From positions 1 through 41,286 of the forward strand of contig PBFW01000042.1 of NCBI GenBank assembly GCA_002719955.1: DNA of 41,286 nt, given 5' to 3'. Numbering within the stretch: position 1 is the first letter of the stretch; each line of letters starts with the position of its first letter. A program made the translations under genes and the position numbers. This DNA comes from Deltaproteobacteria bacterium (GTDB taxonomy: Bacteria > Myxococcota_A > UBA9160 > UBA4427). Below the pieces are notes generated by a model. That model made no database searches. It saw nothing but the letters and a program-made list of their open reading frames with translations, and had not been told where the DNA came from. Positions 9,369 through 16,639 of this stretch are shown piece after piece.

Positions 9369-11244
9369 AACGCAAACAGGGCGCATGATTCGAATGGCTG
9401 GGCTCGTGACGGCGCTCGCGATCCTGTCGGCGGCCCCGCTCGCCCACACCGCCCCGCTCGCCAACAAACGCGTCGAGGCCGAAGCGACGTCGTCTAGCGA
9501 GCGGCCGAACCCGCCGATGGCCCTCTCGACCGCCTTGAACCGAGCGCGTCGAGCAGTCGAAGCCCCCGAAAAGGACGACGTCGACGAGGCCTTCGCATAC
9601 GCACGCCAGCTGCTGGAAGTCCGCAGCGACGACCCCGCGAGTCACGAAGCCCGCGTCCACTTCGCACGGACACTCGACAAGTGGGCTGTGCTCTTGCGCT
9701 CGTCGTCGGCCCCACCGGAGCAATGGGCGGCGATCGAGAGAGAGGCGCTCTCCCTGCTCGACCAGACGCTCGCCGGTGCGTCCGAGGTCGATCCGCGGCT
9801 GGCCTCGTTCGCCCACGGCTACCGTGCTGGTCTCCACCTGCGTCAGCCTGATCTGGCTTCCGCGCTCGCCGAGAACGACCGAGCGCTGATGGCGGCGATC
9901 GCGCTTCGCCAACCCGATCTCGTCGTCCGGTGGAGCAGCCAGCGGGCGCGCGCTCTCTCGCGAGCCGGGCGTCCCAAGGGCGCGATCGACGCGCTCCGCC
10001 GCGCGCGCTCCGCGATGCGCGAGACGCGCGAAAGCCTGGCGGCGGACCGGTATCTGGCGCTCGCCCGCACGGTCCACCTCCCCCTGGCGGACCTGCTCCT
10101 CAGCGACAGTGACGGGCTCGAGGGCCCCGCTCTGCAGGGCCGCCTGCTGGAGGTCCAGGACGCGCTCGAAGAGCTGCGGGTCGCCGAGCTCACGGACTTC
10201 TTCGGGACGGCGTGCCTGGCTACCCGGTCGAGGAGCCGACTCGTCTCGATCCCCCGCAGCGTCGTCATCTATCCCGTCGTCTTCCCGGACCGGATCGAGA
10301 TCATCGCGGGCAAGGACGAACGGCTCCATCGAAGGACGGTCGACATCGCGGGTCTCGACGTGCTCGAAGAACTCCATCTGTTTCGGCGCGGCCTCGAAGA
10401 CCCCACCCGCTCGCGCTACCGAGTGTCCGCCGAGAGGTTCTACGACTGGCTCGTCCGCCCGGTCCACGACCTGCTTGCCGAAGGAGCCGACACGCTCGTC
10501 TTCGTGCCCATGGCCGAGTGGATGGGGTTGCCGGTCGCTGCGCTCTGGAACGCCGAATCCCGACGATTTCTGGTCGAGGAGATCGCAGTCGCGATCACTC
10601 CGGGTCTCGAACTAACGGACCCGTCGCCGATCGACCTCGAGCGGGTCGAGAGCCTGGTCGTGGGCTTGACGACGCCCGTGCCGGGCTTCCCCGACCTCGC
10701 CATGGTCGAGCAGGAGATCGCCCACGTCCTCGCGACCTTTCCCGGACAGCGACTCGACGGAGCGGCCTTCACCGTGGACACCTTGGAGCGGTCCCTGTCC
10801 GAACAGCCCTTCGACGTCCTGCACATCGCCTCCCACGGCGTGTTCGACGAACGCTCCGACCAGAGCTTCCTCGTGACGAGCGACGGGCGCGTGTCGTTGG
10901 AGCGGCTCGGCGAGATCATCCGGCCCTCGCAATTTCGCCGCCGGCGCCCGCTCAAGCTGTTGGTTCTGAGCGCCTGCAGTACAGCGGCGGGCAGTGAGCG
11001 AGCGGCCTTCGGGCTCGCGGGCGTCGCCATCCAGTCCGGCGCCGAGAGCGCGCTCGCGAGCCTCTGGCGTGTGAGCGATCAGGCGACGACGCGACTCATC
11101 TCGAAGTTCTACGCGGAACTCTCGAGCGGCCGGGTTTCCCGAGCGGAGGCGCTGCGCCGCGCACAGCTCGAGCTGCGAGATGACCCCTCTTTTTCTCACC
11201 CGTTCTTCTGGGCGCCCTTCCTGATGATCAACAGCTGGCTTTGA
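9358..11244 (+). CDS. Exported CHAT-domain (caspase-like) protein
   Basis: The protein has 628 residues and a C-terminal CHAT domain of the caspase/separase clan of cysteine proteases. A signal peptide (GLVTALAILSAAPLAHTA) is followed by a helical, TPR-like region (about 60-290), then the CHAT domain (about 300-628). The entry block includes SVVIYPVVFPDRIEIIAG. The catalytic pair is present: His493 in HIASHGVF and Cys540 in LSACSTAAGS. The family ending (GRVSRAEALRRAQLEL, HPFFWAPFLMIN) is intact. ATG 9358 overlaps the TpsB stop; ATG 9385 is an alternative. In cyanobacteria, TPR-CHAT genes commonly sit beside TpsA/TpsB genes. Co-transcription here suggests a role in maturation, release or sensing of the exoprotein, which is inference. 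The signal peptide is a notable difference from cytosolic defence CHAT proteins. Confidence 0.88.
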   Translation: MSSRTQTGRMIRMAGLVTALAILSAAPLAHTAPLANKRVEAEATSSSERPNPPMALSTALNRARRAVEAPEKDDVDEAFAYARQLLEVRSDDPASHEARVHFARTLDKWAVLLRSSSAPPEQWAAIEREALSLLDQTLAGASEVDPRLASFAHGYRAGLHLRQPDLASALAENDRALMAAIALRQPDLVVRWSSQRARALSRAGRPKGAIDALRRARSAMRETRESLAADRYLALARTVHLPLADLLLSDSDGLEGPALQGRLLEVQDALEELRVAELTDFFGTACLATRSRSRLVSIPRSVVIYPVVFPDRIEIIAGKDERLHRRTVDIAGLDVLEELHLFRRGLEDPTRSRYRVSAERFYDWLVRPVHDLLAEGADTLVFVPMAEWMGLPVAALWNAESRRFLVEEIAVAITPGLELTDPSPIDLERVESLVVGLTTPVPGFPDLAMVEQEIAHVLATFPGQRLDGAAFTVDTLERSLSEQPFDVLHIASHGVFDERSDQSFLVTSDGRVSLERLGEIIRPSQFRRRRPLKLLVLSACSTAAGSERAAFGLAGVAIQSGAESALASLWRVSDQATTRLISKFYAELSSGRVSRAEALRRAQLELRDDPSFSHPFFWAPFLMINSWL

Positions 11245-11257
11245 TCGGTCGCGCCGA

Positions 11258-11737
11258 TCAGGGCTTGGCGGCGAGAGGTCTGCCTTCCGGGTTGACATGC
11301 ATTGGCATGTCGCTCTCCCAGACCATGTTGAATTTTCGGCGCTGAATCAGCCAATCCCCGGCAAGACGTACGTAGGTATCCTCATAACGGATCCCCATGT
11401 CGAGCCGGAACGGAAGCCCATCGACTTCGTGCACGTGGTTCGCCACGCAATAGACCTCACCCGTGGCCGTGTCACCTTCGACCTCGAAGCAGGTGTTCAG
11501 CACGCCGTGGAGCGTGGCGGAGAACTGGTCCAGGGCCTGGAGTCCCTGTCGCAGCTGGTCGTGGCCCACCATCTCGTAGCCGGGTCCCGAAAGGACGCCG
11601 TCTTCCGCAAAGACCTGGGACAGCCAGTCGAACTGCATGCGGTCCATCATGCTGGCGTAGCGATAGGCCAGGTCACGCAGTTGCGCCTCGTCCTCCCGCC
11701 GCTCCACGCGCGCCTCAGGGGTCTCCGTCGGGGCCAT
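11258..11737 (-). CDS. SnoaL-like (NTF2 fold) protein
   Basis: The 159-residue protein matches SnoaL-like/NTF2-fold domains: an N-terminal helix (LRDLAYRYASMMDRMQFDWLSQVF), the AEDGVLSGPG turn, a sheet with TLHGVLNTCFEVEGDTATGEVYC and a final DTYVRLAGDWLIQRRKF. Family members include ketosteroid isomerase-like enzymes, ring-hydroxylating dioxygenase beta-like proteins and many of unknown role, so no substrate is assigned. A good Shine-Dalgarno (AGGAAGGA) precedes ATG 11737. It converges with the CHAT gene (14-base gap) and stands alone on its strand. Confidence 0.8.
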   Translation of the reverse strand: MAPTETPEARVERREDEAQLRDLAYRYASMMDRMQFDWLSQVFAEDGVLSGPGYEMVGHDQLRQGLQALDQFSATLHGVLNTCFEVEGDTATGEVYCVANHVHEVDGLPFRLDMGIRYEDTYVRLAGDWLIQRRKFNMVWESDMPMHVNPEGRPLAAKP

Positions 11738-11868
11738 CGATCGTCCTTCCTAGCAGAATCTCACGGGTCTTATACTAGCGGGGCCTTCGCCGAGCCCGCT
11801 CGCCCGGCCGTTTGAATGGCTGTGAGCTCGCAGGCACTTTTCCCGCTCGTGTCGAGACCCCCCCTCCT

Positions 11869-12645
11869 TTGAGCGATCGGGTCATCGCTCGGAAATGGCG
11901 ACCGCAGAGCTTCGACGAAGTGTCGGGGCAGGCACACGTCACGACCGCGCTCTGCAACGCGATCCGAACCGACCGGATCCCGCACGCGATACTAATCACC
12001 GTTTCGCGCGGCGTCGGCAAGGCGACGCTTGCGCGCTTGATCGCACGCAGTATCAATTGCGAGAAGGGGCCAACGATCCAGCCTTGAGGCAGCTGTCCTG
12101 CCCGCCGCGAGATCACGGAGGGCCGTTCCACCAAGGTTCAGGAGATCGACGCGGCGGTGTCGACGACGCGCGCGAGCTGATCGAGTCGATCCGTTACGCC
12201 GCCGCGCCCAGGAAGTCCCGGATCTTCATCGTGGACGAGGTCCACATGCTCTCGAAATCTGCGTTCAACGCGCTCCTCAAGACACTCGAAGAGCCGCCCC
12301 CTCCAGAGTCTCTTTGTCTTCGCCACGACGGATCCGGACAAGACCCCCTTCATCGTCCTCTCGCGATGCCAGCGCCACGACCTCCGCCGGATCGCGCTCG
12401 CGACCGTGTCGGAGCGCCTCGCGGAGATCTGCGAGTCCGAGGGCATCCGAATCTCTGCCTGGGCGATCGGTGCCATCGCCCGCGAGGGCGACGGCTCGAT
12501 GTGCGACGTCCAGACCCTGCTTGGGCAGATCGTCTCGTATCGTGGAGACAAAGAAGAAGAGATCACGGACGAGATCGTGGCGGACGTCGTCGATCTCGTC
12601 GACAGGCGTGTGCTCCGCGCGATCGCATTAGGACCTGCCTCGTAG
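11869..12645 (+). pseudogene. dnaX: Decayed dnaX-like (DNA polymerase III gamma/tau AAA+) gene
   Basis: Pieces of the DnaX clamp-loader ATPase are recognisable in three frames. The first is [22 protein letters not shown] with a Walker A region reading [10 protein letters not shown] instead of GPRGVGKTTL. A TGA at 12085-12087 falls where the zinc-binding Cys of CGSCPxC is expected, and the third zinc Cys reads Arg. Near 12160 the frame shifts into [30 protein letters not shown] (Walker B and sensor region). Near 12300 it shifts again into [20 protein letters not shown] and a domain III-like tail. One nonsense codon, at least two frameshifts and a mutated P-loop mean it cannot make a functional clamp loader. 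It runs directly into an IS110 remnant at about 12630. Probably a degenerate second copy. Confidence 0.8.
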
Positions 12646-12818
12646 GCGCACCGGACTGGCCCTGTTGTCTCGCGCTTGATCTTCCGCAGCCAACGCAAGA
12701 TCGCCCTGGGTTCGTGCGGAATCGTCTGTTCACTCACGGCCCCGGATGGATCGCGCATTGCCAGCGCGATCGAACGCTTGTGCACATCCACCCCAACGTA
12801 GGTGGTCCCCTTCTCCAT
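12630..12818 (-). pseudogene. IS110-family transposase, N-terminal fragment
   Basis: From ATG 12818, with AAGGAG 6 bases upstream, the frame reads [20 protein letters not shown] and ends in [11 protein letters not shown]. This is the start of the DEDD/RuvC-like catalytic domain of IS110 transposases, with its first Asp in GVDVHK. After about 60 residues the similarity stops at the junction with the dnaX pseudogene (about 12630), and the continuing frame is simply the dnaX pseudogene read backwards. The rest of the transposase, including the C-terminal Tnp domain with its catalytic Ser, is absent. A deletion after insertion is the simplest explanation. Confidence 0.8.
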
Positions 12819-12949
12819 GACCGGCTCCTTCGCATGCGGCTCTGCCGCCTCCAGCGGCAATCCGCGAGTCGTGTTCACACCCGTGCGAGCGCACGATTGC
12901 GAACGGAGTCGGTCGCTCCATAGGGGCTAAGCCCCGGCGGGGATAGGTG
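12819..12949. mobile_element. Non-coding end of the IS110 remnant
   Basis: About 130 bases lie between the transposase start and the point where TauD/TfdA-like coding sequence begins. They contain no protein-like frame. In IS110-group elements the non-coding segment upstream of the transposase encodes the bridge RNA. Here the segment includes a clean stem-loop, GGGGC-taa-GCCCC (12923-12935). Assigning it to the element end is inference from position; the exact border is not visible. Confidence 0.4.
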
Positions 12950-13088
12950 GCCTCTTTCGGGGACATCCTCTTCGTGGACAACCGGGCCGTCGCCCAGAAT
13001 CGCACGCCATACGAGGATCGGCTGGGCAAGCGCCGCCACCTGGCGCGGCTGTGGTTGACGGGCCGTGATCGCGCCACTCTCGAGACGA
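12950..13088 (+). pseudogene. TauD/TfdA-type dioxygenase, C-terminal fragment
   Basis: The frame reads FGDILFVDNRAVAQNRTPYED followed by KRRHLARLWLTGR. This matches the end of TauD/TfdA and gamma-butyrobetaine-type Fe(II)/2-oxoglutarate dioxygenases, where 'GD-x3-VDN-x4-HgRt-x-(F/Y)-ED ... RhLlRlWl' holds the distal iron-binding His and the 2-oxoglutarate-binding Arg. At the expected His position this copy appears to read Gln (AQNRT), and everything N-terminal is missing, so it is a dead remnant. It abuts the IS110 end, suggesting that insertion and deletion removed the rest. The frame continues antisense into the DUF928 gene without meaning. Confidence 0.65.
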
Positions 13089-13102
13089 CGGCGAACGACC
13101 CG

Positions 13103-14368
13103 TCAGTCGCCTACTTGCGTGACGCCAGCTTGATCGAGCAGGGAGCGAAGCGCGTCTCGAGGGCGATCGTCGAGCGGATACCCCTCGACGAGGTCGATCG
13201 TTGCTTCGAGGGCGTCGTACCAGTACCCGCCGCTCGCCAGGACGTTCGGCCGCTCGCCAGTCTCGGCGGCCTCGATGCGCGCGCGCGTCGAGGCGTTAGG
13301 TTCGCTTTCGACGATCCAACCGAACGCGAAGTGGGTGGGTGAAGCGTCGTCCTCCAGCCGGTGCGCGATCGACCAGCGATACTCCTCGTTGCTCTCGAGC
13401 GAGACGTCGAGCGCCAGGAGATCGGCCTCTTGGATGCCCGCTCGAGCACCCGAGGCGAGACGAAGGTTCTCTACGATCGTCTTTTCCCCCTCGGCGTCTG
13501 AGATCGTGAGGTAGAACCCGCCCTGCGTGGGCAACCGGTCGATATGCCAGAAGAGCGTGGGCTGATTTGACGTCGTGCGCGCCAGGTGGGCGGGGGCAAG
13601 AACCGTGATTCGGGGCCACTCGTCGTCGGCCGCGCGGAACCCGCCGATGAGCCTCTCACGTGAGGGCGCGCCGTACGGCATCTCGTAGATAGGCGTCATC
13701 ATCGCGATCAGGATCTCTCCAGGCTCGCTCTCGAATGCTCTCATGTCTCGCGAAGAGGGGTCTTCGGGCGCCGGTCGCTCGGTGGTGGTGGAGGTGGGGG
13801 TGGGCGCGTTCGAATCGTCTGCCAGCTCGACGGTCTGAGATTCCATGGGGACAGTCGGCTCGAGCCGTTCCGGCACGCTCGTATCGGGGCTCGAGTCGTC
13901 CATGGCCAGGTCGATTTCTCCGGGCTCGTCGATGATTCCCAGCGAGTCGGGAGCCGGAACGGGAGGAGATTCTTCCGGTGTCGTCGTTGCGAGATTGGGC
14001 GTTCGAGTCGGCTGCGAGACGGGGGGCTCCTGACCGAGAACCAAAAAGAGCGCGAGCGCCGCGGAAGCGGCGAGGCCGGCCATCAGAGGCGGGCGGGCAA
14101 AGAAGCCCAGCAGGCTCGACATCGTAGACTTCGCGGCCACGGCCTCGCGATCTGCGTTCAAGTTCTGGAAATCGAATTCCCTCAGCGTGTCCAGCTCGTC
14201 CACCACCGCCGGCAACCTCAACATCGCGGCCTCGACCTCGAACCGCTCCTGCTCGGTCAGCTCGTTCGGTGCGGTCGCATAGCGGGCGAGTAGCTCCGGG
14301 GACGGGAGATCGGAATCGAGCACGTCCTGATAGAGTTCTGCGAGGCCGTCCTGCTCGTCAATAGCCAT
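13103..14368 (-). CDS. One-TM protein with anti-sigma-like N-terminus and periplasmic DUF928 domain
   Basis: The protein has 421 residues; GGGAGG lies 9 bases before ATG 14368. Residues 20-62 (LPSPELLARYATAPNELTEQERFEVEAAMLRLPAVVDELD) have the helical layout of anti-sigma zinc-finger (HC2) domains but lack the His/Cys zinc ligands. One TM helix spans about 95-112. A Pro/Thr/Glu-rich linker follows, then a domain at about 245-370 starting PRITVLAPAHLARTTSNQPTLFWHI and containing YRWSIAHRLEDD and FGWIVESEPN, matching the DUF928 pattern known mostly from cyanobacteria. It lies 84 bases downstream of an ECF sigma gene on the same strand. I infer a membrane anti-sigma/sensor for that sigma factor. 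The family assignments rest on reading, not on a profile search. Confidence 0.72.
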   Translation of the reverse strand: MAIDEQDGLAELYQDVLDSDLPSPELLARYATAPNELTEQERFEVEAAMLRLPAVVDELDTLREFDFQNLNADREAVAAKSTMSSLLGFFARPPLMAGLAASAALALFLVLGQEPPVSQPTRTPNLATTTPEESPPVPAPDSLGIIDEPGEIDLAMDDSSPDTSVPERLEPTVPMESQTVELADDSNAPTPTSTTTERPAPEDPSSRDMRAFESEPGEILIAMMTPIYEMPYGAPSRERLIGGFRAADDEWPRITVLAPAHLARTTSNQPTLFWHIDRLPTQGGFYLTISDAEGEKTIVENLRLASGARAGIQEADLLALDVSLESNEEYRWSIAHRLEDDASPTHFAFGWIVESEPNASTRARIEAAETGERPNVLASGGYWYDALEATIDLVEGYPLDDRPRDALRSLLDQAGVTQVGD

Positions 14369-14452
14369 TGCGGATTCCCTCCCACCCCTCGACTCGACGT
14401 GAGGGGGTTCTTGCGGGGAGAGACGTGCGACGGGCCGAATCGATATCGATCT

Positions 14453-15055
14453 TCACGTTGCCTCCTCCGGCTCGCCCAACAGGGTCTCCCGAAGCTGCTG
14501 CATCGCCTCTCGCTGCAGACGATTGATCGTCCCGCGGGGCCGATCCAAGTCGGCGGCCGTCTCGTCGTAGCTTAATCCCTGCAGGTAGACGCGCTCGACG
14601 ACCTCTCTATGGCGTTCGGAAAGCTCGGACATCGCGTTTCGCAAAGCGATTTGCTCCCCGGGGTCGAGTCCGCTCGACGGCGCCTCTGCTTGCCGCTCGA
14701 CCTCGTCGTCCTCCCTTCCGAGATCTGGCTGCTTCTTACGGTGGACGTCGATTACGGCGTTTCGCGTGAGCGTTCGGACGAAGCCAGGCAGGGCCCGGTA
14801 GTCCCGGATCTTGCCGTCCCGATGGCTGCGCCAGACGCGGACGACGATCTCCTGGGCGAGGTCGTCCCAGCCTTCTCGTGTCTCGTAGGCCCGCATCCGC
14901 ATCAACTGGCCGGTGACCAGCCGCCGAAGCAGAGCGAGCGCGGCGTGATCGCCGCTGCCGAGTCGCTCCAACTGCATCGCCCAGTCGACACTGCTCCCCG
15001 TGACCGCAACCCCGATCAGGCTGACCCATCGAATCATCGCGGCCCAGAGGAGCAT
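14453..15055 (-). CDS. ECF-type RNA polymerase sigma factor
   Basis: The frame has 200 codons. Region 2 (YETREGWDDLAQEIVVRVWRSHRDG, then LPGFVRTLTRNAVIDVHRKK) and region 4 (LSERHREVVERVYLQGLSYDE, then DRPRGTINRLQREAMQQL) are clear, and sigma-1 and sigma-3 regions are absent, as in ECF sigmas. The start is uncertain: ATG 15055 gives the longest protein, but the family usually begins close to the internal ATG at 14977 (MQLERLGSGDHAAL). No strong ribosome site separates them. The DUF928/anti-sigma-like gene follows on the same strand, the usual sigma/anti-sigma arrangement. Likely targets are its own promoter and possibly the TPS-CHAT operon, which is inference. Confidence 0.85.
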   Translation of the reverse strand: MLLWAAMIRWVSLIGVAVTGSSVDWAMQLERLGSGDHAALALLRRLVTGQLMRMRAYETREGWDDLAQEIVVRVWRSHRDGKIRDYRALPGFVRTLTRNAVIDVHRKKQPDLGREDDEVERQAEAPSSGLDPGEQIALRNAMSELSERHREVVERVYLQGLSYDETAADLDRPRGTINRLQREAMQQLRETLLGEPEEAT

Positions 15056-15198
15056 TCGAGGAGCATACGCTTCCTGCAGGCTATCGCGCTAGCCGGGGCC
15101 CTTCACCGATATCGGACAGTTCGCCGGCGCGTCTTCTCTCAAACGCAACGCAGACCGCGACTCGCGAGAAGTCGCCTGGATGCACGAGGGAGAGCGAC

Positions 15199-15411
15199 AT
15201 GGATTTGCACGGAAATCAGCCGGGATTCGGTTCGAAGCCGCAACTCTTCTGTGGTCGATGCACGGGCCAGGTCGCCGCGCGTCAGCGCTACTGCCCCGAA
15301 TGCGACTTCGACTTCAACGGGAGTGGGCGTTTCTCACGCTTTCCTGCCGCGCCCTCCACGCTGTCGGTGTGGACGGTGTTGGCCGATCAGGACGCGCCGC
15401 AGACCCATTGA
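15199..15411 (+). CDS. Small zinc-ribbon protein
   Basis: This 70-residue protein has two CxxC knuckles, FCGRC and YCPEC, 15 residues apart, forming a zinc ribbon. Polar and aromatic residues follow. GGGAGAG sits 5 bases before ATG 15199. It is divergent from the sigma factor gene, with a 143-base gap between them. Zinc ribbons of this type occur in small regulatory or chaperone-like proteins; no function is assigned. Reality as a gene is supported by the ribosome site and paired cysteines. Confidence 0.65.
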   Translation: MDLHGNQPGFGSKPQLFCGRCTGQVAARQRYCPECDFDFNGSGRFSRFPAAPSTLSVWTVLADQDAPQTH

Positions 15412-15589
15412 GGCGCTCGACCCGGAGACGCCACCTCGAGAGCGGGTGACCCCATCGCCTTGCATCAGGTCCAGAGCAGATTGGCCTTGTCGACCGTCGC
15501 CGGAAATTGGAACGAGTTTCTGGACTGCTGGGACGAGGAGTTCCAGGCCGCATTCTTGCCACCACCGATACTAGGCATTCTGACAAGTA

Positions 15590-15603
15590 GGCCCCAAGGG
15601 GCC
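15590..15603. terminator. Hairpin downstream of the exported-barrel gene
   Basis: GGCCCC-aa-GGGGCC is a perfect, very GC-rich hairpin in the 263-base gap between the zinc-ribbon gene and the convergent minus-strand gene. It could end transcripts from either side, but no T-run follows on either strand. I see no supportable gene in 15412-15674. Confidence 0.3.
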
Positions 15604-15674
15604 CGTTCCGGGACGATTAGACTTATTCATACTGCATTTTCGCCAGTACGTCCGATAAGGAGCTCCCGCCGTGG

Positions 15675-16271
15675 TTAGTGGCGCCTCCTGTGTCGGCGTC
15701 CTCGACCGTCCTCTCGCTCAGGCATCTGCAGGTGGAAGGTGTGCTCCCAGCTATTGTTCGCGAAGTGCCGTGTTTCCGCCCATCCCGTCGTCCCTGCAAA
15801 CTGGCCGGACCCTCCCGTGACCGGTCGGATCAGCGAACTATCAAGATCGATGGTTGGCCCCGCTGCCGGGTAGTAGCCGCTTCCGTTGACCACGATCTGG
15901 TCGATTCCGTCGGAGAACACGAAGATGAGGTTGCTGATACGGATCTCATCGTCCGGTTCGGGCACATTAATGCCTGTCGTGATCAAAGTCGCGTCCAGAC
16001 GTCCGGCCGGTTCCCCCGATACAAATTGGATGGGCAGGGAAGTGACCCGAAGGTCACCCAACTTGTGGCCGTTCGAGTTCAGATCAGCGAGGACGACGGT
16101 GGCCGGACCGTGGAAGACAGAAAAAACGAGTTCATCCTCGTCGCTGCCCGACCGCCCGTCAGCCCAGGCACTTGCGGACCAGTTCGCCAGGCACAGCATG
16201 GCCAGGACAATCACGCCCCGGTAAAAACGAATGGAAACCCGATCATCCGTACACCAGTCTTTCAGTTGCAT
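15675..16271 (-). CDS. Exported beta-barrel-like protein, allene-oxide-cyclase/dirigent-like
   Basis: ATG 16271 is chosen because AGAGG lies 7 bases upstream; the frame opens at 16289. A signal peptide (GVIVLAMLCLANWSASAWA) leads about 150 residues of beta-rich sequence. Features include LGDLRVTSLPIQF, GRLDATLITTGI, EIRISNLIFVFSDGIDQIVVNG, a Gly/Ser turn (RPVTGGSGQFAGTTGW) and a last strand WEHTFHL. The 'RPVTGGSG-F-G-G' block late in the chain is typical of allene-oxide-cyclase-like and dirigent-like barrels, which are found in bacteria with unknown role. The tail is Arg-rich (GRGRRHRRRH). It lies downstream of a gene fragment truncated by an IS3 remnant and may have lost its original promoter. 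Confidence 0.65.
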   Translation of the reverse strand: MQLKDWCTDDRVSIRFYRGVIVLAMLCLANWSASAWADGRSGSDEDELVFSVFHGPATVVLADLNSNGHKLGDLRVTSLPIQFVSGEPAGRLDATLITTGINVPEPDDEIRISNLIFVFSDGIDQIVVNGSGYYPAAGPTIDLDSSLIRPVTGGSGQFAGTTGWAETRHFANNSWEHTFHLQMPEREDGRGRRHRRRH

Positions 16272-16314
16272 AGCAGAACCTCTCATCAATTTTACAGTTG
16301 GGTATTACTCACAT

Positions 16315-16566
16315 TCAGTGCGGGACGGGGCAGTCGCGCGGAAGATTATTGGGGTTAGGCTGCGCGCAGATCTCTTCTCGACAGGCGTCGTCGCAAGAAT
16401 TGGAATCATCTGGACCACCCGTTATGGTAGCCGCGTCAATAAACAGGTGGGCGTCGGCGTCGCACTGCGCAACGCCCGCTGCCGATCCACCGCCAATGAA
16501 GCTGACGGTATAGGAGAGGTCGCCCCCCAAGAGGACGGGGTTGGTCAATTCCACGATGTAGTTCAT
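16315..16566 (-). pseudogene. C-terminal fragment of an unknown protein next to an IS3 remnant
   Basis: The protein-like part begins near MNYIVELTNPVLLGGDLSYTV and continues through GGGSAAGVAQCDADAHLFIDAA to a Cys-rich tail (SNSCDDACREEICAQP, ending RDCPVPH). The frame runs on upstream to 16752, but that part is IS3-derived sequence in the wrong frame. ATG 16566 could in principle start a short protein. I do not recognise a named family. The strand-turn pattern 'YxVELxNPxxxxxxLxYTV...LFID' looks like the end of an exported beta-sandwich protein whose N-terminal part was lost when the IS3 sequence arrived. Confidence 0.45.
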
Positions 16567-16639
16567 CACCTCGCCATTGTCTGACCTGGCCCCGGTTGTC
16601 GTACCAAGTCCTACGTTATCCGGAAGGCGTCCTGAGCTT

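Noticed and set aside
9118..10467. 449-codon minus-strand frame across the TpsB/CHAT junction
   Set aside because: Shadow of two well-supported genes.
9358..11244. CHAT gene as part of a type III-E CRISPR (craspase) or gasdermin defence locus
   Set aside because: No Cas7-11, repeats or gasdermin-like gene nearby; the signal peptide and TPS neighbours point to a secretion context.
12947..13342. 131-residue protein starting at GTG 12947
   Set aside because: Only the first 45 or so residues are TauD-like; the rest is antisense of the DUF928 gene.
15460..15678. 72-residue plus-strand frame downstream of the zinc-ribbon gene
   Set aside because: A short stretch looks protein-like, but there is no ribosome site or homology I recognise, and it runs through a hairpin.
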